The notes under the pieces are model-generated. The model had not been told where the DNA came from, did not search any database, and saw only the letters and a list, made by a program, of their open reading frames with translations. A DNA stretch of 64,000 nucleotides from the NCBI RefSeq assembly GCF_903181435.1, contig NZ_CAEUHO010000001.1:1736001-1800000 (forward strand). The letters run 5' to 3'. Shown here piece by piece: positions 52,953 through 60,190 of this stretch. Position 1 is the stretch's first letter. Each line of letters begins with the position of its first letter. This stretch comes from Bacteroides acidifaciens. GTDB taxonomy: Bacteria; Bacteroidota; Bacteroidia; Bacteroidales; Bacteroidaceae. Made by a program: the position numbers and the translations under genes.

Positions 52953-53583
52953 ATGCTTATGAATGAGTTATTGAAAATGAAGTTTTTTGAGCTATTGTCT
53001 AAAACTTCACAAGAAGTTACTAACACAGAAATGCAAGATGCCTATGGAGAATTTGTCAAGCACATAGTCGCTATTAGCAATTCAGAAGATTATTCCTATA
53101 TCTTTCGGATGCTAAATCTCACCCGTATTGAGATAGTACCCCTAAAAGAGTTATATCAATGTGGGCAGGGGGAAAAATGCGCTTAAAATTCTCTATGTCC
53201 ACAAAGCGTTATCGACAATTGATGCCGAGCTACAATTAATCAACTTAAAAATTAACCATCCAGAACAATTTAAGTTATCTATTCCTACAGCGTTCAAGTC
53301 CGACCTATATGTAATCCCTAAGTCAAAAGACTTGGGGATTATTGGCATTGCAGAAATCGTATTAGCTCTGTTTCTACAGGGGCAAATCGTTGGCGAAGAT
53401 GGAAAACCTGCCCCAGAAGTTCGTTTAGCTCGTGGTTTTGAGCAGCTTTTCAATCTAAAATTCGGAAGTATTTACGATAAGGTAGGTGAAGTATTTACCC
53501 GCAAGCCGTACAACCTTACCAAAACATTGGATGCCTTACGAAATGCTATCATCAAAGAGGATCGAAAACGTAAGAACCGATAA
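52953..53583 (+). pseudogene. RteC-like regulator split by a frameshift
   Basis: Two overlapping frames join naturally if one base is removed at a G5A5 tract near 53166-53176. The first covers 52953-53186 (MLMNELLKMKFFELLSKT...VPLKELYQ) and the second, shifted by one, runs to 53583. The joined product would be about 209 residues. Its second half has the RteC-type C-terminal pattern: AEIVLALFLQGQI, then RGFEQLFNLKFGSIYDKVGEV and RKPYNLTKTLDALR. RteC controls excision in CTnDOT-type elements. The match is by pattern only. Either the gene is inactive, the tract slips in vivo, or the base is a sequencing error. Confidence 0.5.
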
Positions 53584-53744
53584 AGATCAAAAAAGACACT
53601 TGTGTAAACTATTAATTTCCAGAGATTTGAAATTCTCTTTTCGGGGAGTAGGTAACTACTCCTCTTTTTCTGTTACATTGTTTTACTGAATTTTGCTTCA
53701 TCAATCGATTGAGAACAATAATGTTAAACTAAAAATGAAGCAAA

Positions 53745-54077
53745 ATGTATATAGACAACGAGAACTTCGATAAATGGATGGAGAAGCTATCTAAGAAACT
53801 CACTGAGATAGGACAAGACTTAAAATCCCTTATCAATACCGATCAGGTATTAGAAGAAAATGAACGATTACTTGATAATCAGGATTTAGCATTTCTATTA
53901 AAAGTGTCTTTCAGAACTTTACAACGCTATCGACTAAAAGGTAAGCTCCCCTACTTTACTATTGGGCATAAAACCTACTATCGGGCTAGCGATATTAGAG
54001 CTTTTGTACGTGAACGAGCCGATTTTCAAACTTATAAACAGTTTGAAAAAGCCAATCAATTAGAAAACAAACCTTGA
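53745..54077 (+). CDS. Helix-turn-helix protein next to mobilization genes
   Basis: A 110-residue protein with a coiled-coil-like start (FDKWMEKLSKKLTEIGQDLKSL) and a MerR/Xis-type helix-turn-helix: LLDNQDLAFLLKVSFRTLQRYRLKGKLPYFTIG near residue 42, then KTYYRASDIRAFVRERAD. It belongs to the same class as the two HTH genes near the integrase. Its place directly before the putative oriT and btgA suggests control of mobilization. Confidence 0.85.
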   Translation: MYIDNENFDKWMEKLSKKLTEIGQDLKSLINTDQVLEENERLLDNQDLAFLLKVSFRTLQRYRLKGKLPYFTIGHKTYYRASDIRAFVRERADFQTYKQFEKANQLENKP

Positions 54078-54147
54078 CAGCAAAATGCAGCAAAGGAAAG
54101 AAGCTTGTGTTTAAGCTATCACATTGTGTTACCACCCCGATTTAACA

Positions 54148-54317
54148 GAAACCGCTTCACCTATCGGTTCAGCCGGTTTCACTAAATCGAGCAAGAGGGA
54201 ACTGGACAAGTCCTGTTCTTCCCTCTTGCCCTGCGGGGCAAAGCCTTCGGCTTTAGCGTGTTACAAGAACACGCTGTAATGACACCTGTAATAAGCATTT
54301 TCTTTGCAATGCTTATT
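54148..54317. other. Hairpin-rich candidate origin of transfer (oriT)
   Basis: Five inverted repeats crowd 170 bases just before btgA: GAAACCG/CGGTTTC (54148-54180), GCAAGAGGGAA/TTCCCTCTTGC (54191-54229, enclosing GGACAAGTCC), AAAGCC/GGCTTT (54240-54254), AGCGTGTT/AACACGCT (54255-54275) and AATAAGCATT/AATGCTTATT (54290-54317). No ORF is present. Clusters of inverted repeats upstream of the first mobilization gene are typical of relaxase-recognised oriT. The nick site cannot be assigned. Confidence 0.55.
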
Positions 54318-54361
54318 ATCAGGTATTTATCTATTCATATTTCCATAAAAAAGTAATTACC

Positions 54362-54946
54362 ATGCCAAACAGCAGTCGAAAAACGATATTCACTACCATT
54401 TCCATAGACAAGGAAACGGCAGCTTTGGTAGAGAAGATATGCAAACGCTATTCACTGAAAAAGAGTGAAGTTGTAAAACTGGCGTTCGGGTATATAGATA
54501 AGGCGCATATCAACCCATCCGAAACACCTGAATCCGTAAAATCAGAACTGGCGAAAATAAATAAGAGACAGGATGATATTATCCGGTTCATCCGTCACTA
54601 CGAGGAAGAACAACTGAATCCCATGATACGGGTTACAAATTCTATTGCTTTGCGTTTCGATGCTATTGGCAAAACTTTGGAAACTCTAATTCTCTCCCAA
54701 TTGGAAGCCAGTCAGGAGAGACAAACAACCGTGCTTAAAAAGCTAAGTGAGCAGTTCGGCAATCATGCTGATGTAATAAACAACCAATCCAAAAAGATTA
54801 ACGCACTCTACCAGATACATCAACGAGATTATAAAAGGTTACTTCAACTGATACAACTCCATTCAGAACTATCTGCTTGCGGTGTGACGGATAGTAAGAA
54901 GAAAGAGAACCTAAAGTCTGAAATCAGCAATCTGATAAACACATAG
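54362..54946 (+). CDS. btgA: BfmA/BtgA family mobilization protein
   Basis: A 194-residue protein. The N-terminal part (IFTTISIDKETAALVEKICKRYSLKKSEVVKLAFGYID) has the ribbon-helix-helix-like pattern of relaxosome accessory proteins and matches the BfmA/BtgA family. The rest is long helical, coiled-coil sequence (KTLETLILSQLEASQERQ, then KKINALYQIHQRDYKRLLQLI). It should bind oriT and help the relaxase load. The next gene starts 4 bases after the stop, as in the btgAB arrangement of Bacteroides mobilizable transposons. Confidence 0.85.
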   Translation: MPNSSRKTIFTTISIDKETAALVEKICKRYSLKKSEVVKLAFGYIDKAHINPSETPESVKSELAKINKRQDDIIRFIRHYEEEQLNPMIRVTNSIALRFDAIGKTLETLILSQLEASQERQTTVLKKLSEQFGNHADVINNQSKKINALYQIHQRDYKRLLQLIQLHSELSACGVTDSKKKENLKSEISNLINT

Positions 54947-54950
54947 AGCC

Positions 54951-55931
54951 ATGCATATAGATTTTGCCCCGCCATCGGGTGGAACATATAACAATGCAGG
55001 AAGTAGCCGACAATTAGTCTCTTACATGGAGCATGAGGATTTGGAGCGGATGGAGAAAGGAATCTATACCGATGGCTTTTTCAACCTGATGGATGATAAT
55101 ATCTATAAATCAAAGGTTATTAAGGATATAGACGGCAATATCGGGCAACTCCTAAAAACGGATGCTAAGTTTTACGCTATCCATATCAGCCCATCGGAAA
55201 GTGAACTTCGGGCAATGGGGAACACCGAGCAAGAGAAAGCCGAAGCGATGAAGCGGTATATCAGGGAAGTATTCATTCCTGAATATGCCAATAATTTCAA
55301 CAAAGGGCTATCCGAAGCAGATATAAAGTTTTACGGCAAGATTCATTTCGACCGTAGTCGTTCCGACAACAAGCTGAATATCCACTGTCATTTGATTGTG
55401 AGCCGGAAAGACCAAGCTAACAAAAAGAAGCTATCACCGCTCACCAATCATAAGAATACCAAGAAAGGAACAGTAACAGGAGGTTTTGACCGTGTGAACC
55501 TATTCCAACAGGCGGAACAGGGCTTTGATAAACTGTTTGATTATAAACGTCAACTAGTAGAATCATTCGACTATTGCAACACTATGAAGAACGACACTAT
55601 ATTTGAAAGGCTCAATTTGCAAGGACAAGAACTTCAATCCAATGATAAAAAAACAGCAATCGATCAAGATAGCAATCAAGAAAACTTATTTTCTATCAAG
55701 CTTGAAAGCAAGGAAATAGACCATACATCTTGCAATACAGGCAATAATATTGATAAAGAAAAAGATAATCGAATTCCCACCCACCGATCTAATAATCAAG
55801 AAAACTATTTTTCTCCTGATTCTCTCGTCTCCTTAGTTCCATTTGGGGCTAACTTATTAATTAATTCAAATGTTCCAGAAGAACAAATACCTATATCCCA
55901 AAAGAGAAAGAAGAAATATCGCAAATTATAA
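54951..55931 (+). CDS. btgB: BtgB/MobB-type relaxase-like mobilization protein (DUF5712)
   Basis: A 326-residue protein of the DUF5712/BtgB type. It opens HIDFAPPSGGTYNNAGSSRQLVSYMEHEDL. The histidine motif NIHCHLIVSRKD near residue 145, preceded by KIHFDRSRSDNKL, is the HxH metal site expected of a relaxase that nicks oriT. A Tyr-rich N-terminal region could supply the nucleophile. The last 100 residues are low in order and probably variable. A small GCTTTTG/CAAAAGC hairpin (55935-55955) follows. With btgA and the hairpin region upstream it forms the mobilization module. Confidence 0.85.
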   Translation: MHIDFAPPSGGTYNNAGSSRQLVSYMEHEDLERMEKGIYTDGFFNLMDDNIYKSKVIKDIDGNIGQLLKTDAKFYAIHISPSESELRAMGNTEQEKAEAMKRYIREVFIPEYANNFNKGLSEADIKFYGKIHFDRSRSDNKLNIHCHLIVSRKDQANKKKLSPLTNHKNTKKGTVTGGFDRVNLFQQAEQGFDKLFDYKRQLVESFDYCNTMKNDTIFERLNLQGQELQSNDKKTAIDQDSNQENLFSIKLESKEIDHTSCNTGNNIDKEKDNRIPTHRSNNQENYFSPDSLVSLVPFGANLLINSNVPEEQIPISQKRKKKYRKL

Positions 55932-56079
55932 ACTGCTTTTGTATCCTGCAAAAGCTACATTTTTGCATACCTCTGCAAATTTTAATATTTTCAACCTCAC
56001 TTTATACAAAATTCTTTGGATCATCGCATAACGTAATAGTTTTTTTGTTATTTTTGTGCATACTTAAAACTGATACACA

Positions 56080-56904
56080 ATGGACAAAGAACGAAAAATT
56101 GCTTTTTACACTTTAGTAAAAGATATGTGGGCTAATAATGCTGACGGATTAGAAGGATTAATTCCTTTTTATGAAATAAAAGAAGTATTTAATTACATTG
56201 ATGGGCGCAAAAGAAGATCTTTAAAGTTGAAAAGTAACAAAGCTTGTTCTTTGGAGTCATTTAGTATGAAGCAAGATTCTAAAGATTCTTCTATCTTGAT
56301 AACAGGGCTATTTAAAAGTGCTGCATATAAATATCGTCCCCCCTATTGGGATACGGAAACAGACGAAGAACGAGAGAGTCCTAAAAAACAAACAGAAGGA
56401 GAAAAAGAAAAAACACATTTTGCAATAAAAATAACAAATGATGAGGTTTTCTTATTGGTAGAAGTTAATGGAAATGGTGTATCAGTCAATAATATCATAA
56501 GCTATTTAAATCAATTTACACGGGAATATTTGAAGAAAAAGAAAAAAACGAAGAATTTTACGGTAGAATATACAAAAATAGCTCGTGATAATTTTATATC
56601 AGAGCTTGAAAAGTTAAAACGAGCAACATCTATTGATGTCTTCTTCAATAAATCATTATTAGGAAGTCGCGCTCTTCAGTTTTCAGAAAGAACGTCAGCT
56701 ATACAAGACCAAGTTAAATTGACTTTAAAAGCGGAAAGAAATAAAAGTGCAAAAGAAGTAGGTATTGATATTTTTAATCGCTTGAATAGACAAAAGAAGA
56801 ATAATGCACAAGAGGTTTCCAAAATAAGAATTTATGGAAAAAACGAAAATGACAAAGATACATTTATTGATACAACTTTTATGGAAAAAAATAGAACCTA
56901 TTAA
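56080..56904 (+). CDS. Unrecognised soluble protein, first gene of the cargo operon (C-terminus frameshifted)
   Basis: I do not recognise a family. The 274-residue frame begins DKERKIAFYTLVKDMWANNADGL, has a possible DNA-binding basic stretch (YIDGRKRRSLKLKSNKA, near residue 40), a charged low-complexity loop near residues 95-110, a beta-rich middle (HFAIKITNDEVFLLVEVNGNGV) and a basic helix (LKKKKKTKN). It stops early after an A7 tract at 56885-56891. With one A fewer the frame runs on to 56986, giving about 301 residues ending FLKSLILPL, just 3 bases before the next gene. That longer form is probably the ancestral product. TATTTTTG at 56049-56056 is a possible -7 box. Confidence 0.7.
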   Translation: MDKERKIAFYTLVKDMWANNADGLEGLIPFYEIKEVFNYIDGRKRRSLKLKSNKACSLESFSMKQDSKDSSILITGLFKSAAYKYRPPYWDTETDEERESPKKQTEGEKEKTHFAIKITNDEVFLLVEVNGNGVSVNNIISYLNQFTREYLKKKKKTKNFTVEYTKIARDNFISELEKLKRATSIDVFFNKSLLGSRALQFSERTSAIQDQVKLTLKAERNKSAKEVGIDIFNRLNRQKKNNAQEVSKIRIYGKNENDKDTFIDTTFMEKNRTY

Positions 56905-56989
56905 GGTGTCTATAAATGAATCAACAGGTCAAGTGCAAACTATGGAAATATATCGTTTTCTTAAATCTTTAATTCTGCCTTTGTAAATT

Positions 56990-57493
56990 ATGGAGTATAT
57001 ATTACTTTTTATAGATTTTCTAAGGACACGTGAAAAAAGGATTTTCTTAGTGAATGTTATTATTCCACTGATTGTAAGTATTATTGTTTTTTTGTATTCG
57101 GATTCATGCCGCTTCTATAGCGTTGTTGATGCTATTCAGAGTGATATTCTTTCAGTCATTGGCATTCTATTAGGTTTTACAATTTCTGTATTTGCTATAT
57201 TCCTAACTTCCGAAGGAGCAAATATAGAAAAAGCTCGAAATAGTTATATAGAAAAAGTAAAGTTAGGTTCTGAACCTGTTTCATTATATAGAGCTATTAC
57301 TATTAATTTCACTTATATAGTTGTAGTAGAAGGCTTTTTACTGTTGATTGGCATGATTTATCCAATATTTTTCTCAACTACTTTCTTAGTCGGGAAAATA
57401 TTATTCTCATTTAATGTATTTTTATTGATTCATTGTATATTAATGACTTTGAGATTGATTTTGGATTTTTATTTTGTAATTACAAAAAAATAG
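56990..57493 (+). CDS. Four-helix membrane protein of the cargo operon
   Basis: A 167-residue integral membrane protein. Hydrophobic helices are at about residues 18-36, 52-73, 103-125 and 134-160, with a cytosolic or periplasmic loop of mixed charge (ANIEKARNSYIEKVKLGSEP) between helices 2 and 3. No enzymatic motif or signal peptide is seen and I cannot name a family. It lies 1 base before the nucleoid-associated protein gene and right after the first cargo gene, so the three are surely one operon. Small four-helix proteins are membrane effectors or sensors in phage-exclusion systems such as RexB and KwaA; the likeness is in layout only. Confidence 0.75.
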   Translation: MEYILLFIDFLRTREKRIFLVNVIIPLIVSIIVFLYSDSCRFYSVVDAIQSDILSVIGILLGFTISVFAIFLTSEGANIEKARNSYIEKVKLGSEPVSLYRAITINFTYIVVVEGFLLLIGMIYPIFFSTTFLVGKILFSFNVFLLIHCILMTLRLILDFYFVITKK

Positions 57494-57494
57494 T

Positions 57495-58526
57495 ATGATA
57501 CATATAGATAATGTTATTTTAGACAAGATATGCTTACATAAAGTAGGTAATAAAGTAGAAGAGGAAGGCGTAATCTTTTCAAAATCACCATTGTGTGTAA
57601 ATGAGAATATCAGTAAGTTGCTTGTTAATTATTTTTTTGCTAATTTCAAGAGCAATGAGTATTATAACCTATTTCATGATTCTGATCTCAATTTAAATGA
57701 GATTTTCGTATATGCAAGCAATATATTTGACAACAAAGATTCTATTCTACAACAATCTAAAAATATAGCAAAGCACCTATATAATAAGTCTATGCATCCT
57801 AAAATTAATGGAGGAGAGCTTTATATTGCATATTTTAAAGACTGTGTAATAGATGGTCAATTAACAGATGGAGTTGGAATTTTTAAATCTGAAACCAAAG
57901 AAACCTATCTAAGAGTTTTTTCTACAGGGGATGATTTTGAAATTAATAGTGATTTTGGTATTAATATTAATAAATTGGACAAGGGATGTTTGATCTTTAA
58001 TTTAGAGAGAGAGAAAGGTTTTTTAGTTGGTATCGTTGATAATTCCAGTAAAGGTTCAGAAGCTCGTTATTGGAAAGATGAATTTTTGCATGTAAAGCAG
58101 AGAAATGATGAATATTATTATACTAACAATATTATTTCATTATGCAAAAATTTTGTGTCTAAAAACAAAAATATAGATAATGTACAAAAAGCAGATATAC
58201 TTAATAAAGCTGTATCGTTTTTTGAGAAAAACGATTTCTTTGATATAGACGAGTTCTCTAACCAAATAATTCAGGAACAAAGTCTTAGAGATGAATTTCA
58301 AAGCTACAAGAAAACATTTGAAGAAGAAAGAGAAGTTGTAATTGCGGATGATTTTACAATTTCAGAAAATGCGACTAAGAAACAATCAAGAAGCATTAAA
58401 AACATAATCAAATTAGATAAAAACTTCAAAATAACAATAGATGGTGATATTAGATATTTAGAGAAAGGTTTCGATGAACATCGCAAATTAAATTTCTATA
58501 AGCTTTTCTTTAGAGATGAAGAATAG
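57495..58526 (+). CDS. Nucleoid-associated protein, NdpA/YejK (NA37) type
   Basis: A 343-residue protein with the pattern of the 37-kDa nucleoid-associated family: GGELYIAYFKDCVIDGQLTDGVGIFKSE (residues about 107-134), then ETYLRVF, LDKGCLIFNLEREKGFLVGIVDN and ARYWKDEFLHV near residue 193. The C-terminal third is helical and charged, ending in a short beta-rich domain (FKITIDGDIRYLEKGFD). NdpA binds DNA; in enterobacteria it is a housekeeping protein of unknown role. Here it sits as cargo on a mobile island next to a membrane protein, which is not its usual place. No matching chromosomal context is seen. Confidence 0.82.
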   Translation: MIHIDNVILDKICLHKVGNKVEEEGVIFSKSPLCVNENISKLLVNYFFANFKSNEYYNLFHDSDLNLNEIFVYASNIFDNKDSILQQSKNIAKHLYNKSMHPKINGGELYIAYFKDCVIDGQLTDGVGIFKSETKETYLRVFSTGDDFEINSDFGININKLDKGCLIFNLEREKGFLVGIVDNSSKGSEARYWKDEFLHVKQRNDEYYYTNNIISLCKNFVSKNKNIDNVQKADILNKAVSFFEKNDFFDIDEFSNQIIQEQSLRDEFQSYKKTFEEEREVVIADDFTISENATKKQSRSIKNIIKLDKNFKITIDGDIRYLEKGFDEHRKLNFYKLFFRDEE

Positions 58527-58540
58527 ATTTTATATTTTTA

Positions 58541-58571
58541 TTTGCTAATACAATAAAAACAAATAACTTTG
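58541..58571 (+). promoter_or_regulatory. Outward-facing promoter at the right end of the island
   Basis: TTTG (58541-58544), a 19-base spacer and TAACTTTG (58564-58571) match the consensus. It reads across attR. The only ORF is MSKLPQKHVEI, so a non-coding transcript of about 195 bases ending at the hairpin 58738-58772 is possible. Confidence 0.6.
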
Positions 58572-58700
58572 CCCCCAGTATTCTCCATGAGCAAACTACC
58601 GCAAAAGCACGTAGAAATTTAGTGGGATAATTCATGGGATATGCTTGAAGCAAGAAATATAAAGTTTTAAATATCAGCGTGGTAACTCTCTTAGGAGAAT

Positions 58701-58714
58701 CCCAGGCGGATCAC
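58701..58714. repeat. attR core (14 bp)
   Basis: CCCAGGCGGATCAC is identical to the tRNA-Lys 3' end at 46931-46944. No other tRNA part is present here. Confidence 0.9.
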
Positions 58715-58737
58715 CAATCAAAGATTAAAATCGAAGA

Positions 58738-58772
58738 AAATCCCTGATAGTCAATAACTATCGGGGATTTTT
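58738..58772 (+). terminator. Chromosomal terminator beyond attR
   Basis: AAATCCCTGATAGT (58738-58751) pairs with ACTATCGGGGATTT (58757-58770), with one G-U pair, then TT. It is probably the original tRNA-Lys terminator, displaced 11.8 kb by the island. The stretch 58773-58982 shows no gene. Confidence 0.85.
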
Positions 58773-58982
58773 AGTTTCTACCCACCTCCTCTTTTTACGC
58801 AGAATACGGCAAAAGAATCTGTATTCTTACATTGCAATATTGGAATTTTTTCAAAATATTATGCCCACAGTTTTTTAGGACTGATCCTATTTATATTACT
58901 TCAACTCAACCTGTCCTCTCCTCTCAACAAATTACTTTAAAATCCCTCACTTCATTCCCATCATCTCTGCCCGAATAGCAAT

Positions 58983-59021
58983 AAAAAAGGGAATACACAG
59001 TAATCATACGCATATTCCCTT
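58983..59021 (-). terminator. Terminator after the second Rpn-type gene
   Basis: AAGGGAATA (58987-58995) pairs with TATTCCCTT (59013-59021). On the minus strand TTTTTTATT follows. Confidence 0.75.
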
Positions 59022-59047
59022 CACAAATAACATATTCAAGATTTACA

Positions 59048-59926
59048 TTATAACTTTTCTATTTCCTCGTTAGATAAGCCGGTTGCTCCGATAATTAATT
59101 CTATTGAAGTTCCTGATGACTTTAAGTAACGAGCTACTTCTATGGCTTTCTTTTTCTCTCCTTCTTCCCTACCTTCTTCCCTACCTTTCTTTTCTGCCGT
59201 AGATATAACACTATACCAATCACGGAAATTTTTCAAACTATCCCAATACTCACTCAATTCAGTCTTGGTAAACTTTGCTATCTCGGCAGTTTCAAAAAGG
59301 CGGTCGAAAACTCTGTTCTGCAATGCTTTGGGACGTTCAAGCAGAGAGGCAAGATTACGCAGGACAAACAACCACTTGTCAAACATGCTCTCCAACTCAT
59401 CCTCGGTCTTATTAAATTTAGGCATTTCAAGGTAAACAAAGGTAAGCTTGTCATAGAATACCTTGTGTGTATAAAGGTCTACAAGTTTCACCTCATGATG
59501 GAAATACTCCTCATCAGAATTATCAAAGGAGAAATTCAAGATACCCACCACATAAACAGCCTTCAGCTCATAATCCCATTCCCCGCGTTTGGCCTGCTCA
59601 CGAATGGGGAAAGTGGAATAAAAGACACTGCGGTCCCTGAAGAACTGCTGCTCGCCACGCTGCATCTCAACCAGGAACTTCTCGCCCTTCTCATTCTCAC
59701 AATATACATCAAATACAGCACGACGGTCATATTCCTGTGTCCCAAGATGTTCAGCATTAAGATAAGTGACATCCTTGATTACCTCCTCCTTGAATAAGAG
59801 TGCATTCAAAAAACTGATCAACAATTCCTTATTCATTGCCGTACCAAAAAGCAACTTGAATCCGAAATCGGTATATGGATTTACATATTTATCCTGTATT
59901 CCTTCCGTTCCCATGTCTTTTTCCAT
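59048..59926 (-). CDS. Rpn family PD-(D/E)XK nuclease / putative transposase (copy 2)
   Basis: A 292-residue paralogue of the gene at 36.9 kb. It opens YVNPYTDFGFKLLFGTAMNKELLISFLNALL. The nuclease core is AVFDVYCENEKGEKFLVEMQRGEQQ near residue 72, giving the D...ExQ pattern. A charged run EKKGREEGREEGEKKKAIEVARYLK precedes the tail TGLSNEEIEKL, which ends like copy 1 (SGLSVEEIENI). The start could also be the Met four codons later. It lies just outside the right end of the island, on the chromosomal side. Confidence 0.88.
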   Translation of the reverse strand: MEKDMGTEGIQDKYVNPYTDFGFKLLFGTAMNKELLISFLNALLFKEEVIKDVTYLNAEHLGTQEYDRRAVFDVYCENEKGEKFLVEMQRGEQQFFRDRSVFYSTFPIREQAKRGEWDYELKAVYVVGILNFSFDNSDEEYFHHEVKLVDLYTHKVFYDKLTFVYLEMPKFNKTEDELESMFDKWLFVLRNLASLLERPKALQNRVFDRLFETAEIAKFTKTELSEYWDSLKNFRDWYSVISTAEKKGREEGREEGEKKKAIEVARYLKSSGTSIELIIGATGLSNEEIEKL

Positions 59927-60115
59927 TCTTTATCGTTTGAAACTCCAATCCAGCCCCTTCAATATAACCAAGAATATGGACCTTCCTTTGAAATGACTCA
60001 ATAGCCTTCCGGAGCATTATGTACAAAAGTAGCAATAATCAGATAAAATCAAGCGGAAAAAGATTATTTTAACGTCAGTTCGATATATTATAAGAAGATT
60101 ATGCGTCATTAAACA

Positions 60116-60163
60116 CAAAAAAATCCGGCTGTAATACTCTCGGAAAGAGAACATTACAGCCGG
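60116..60163 (-). terminator. Terminator after the two-domain esterase gene
   Basis: CCGGCTGTAAT (60125-60135) pairs perfectly with ATTACAGCCGG (60153-60163), with an inner CTCT/AGAG pair. On the minus strand a run of seven T follows. Confidence 0.92.
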
Positions 60164-60190
60164 AACTTTTTGTGATTATCGTATTTCGTT

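Larger units (their letters stand above)
46931..58714 (+). mobile_element. Mobilizable genomic island inserted in tRNA-Lys
   Basis: The 14-bp core CCCAGGCGGATCAC occurs at both ends, in the tRNA 3' end and at 58701-58714, giving an 11.77-kb element. Between them lie a tyrosine integrase directly inside the left end, three Xis/HTH-type or DUF3876 genes, an ABC exporter with TetR control, an RteC-like relic, a hairpin-rich putative oriT, BtgA/BtgB mobilization genes and a three-gene cargo. There are no conjugative transfer (tra) genes, so it needs a helper, as NBU-type elements do. Its coding regions are visibly more AT-rich than the flanking chromosome. Confidence 0.9.

Noticed and set aside
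56080..58526. A direct call of RexAB or Kiwa for the cargo operon
   Set aside because: Only the layout (soluble protein plus four-helix membrane protein) is alike. I see no sequence motif that proves homology, and the third gene is of a different family.
58579..58614. 11-codon ORF MSKLPQKHVEI after the right-end promoter
   Set aside because: It is too short to support as a gene without conservation; the transcript is more simply non-coding.
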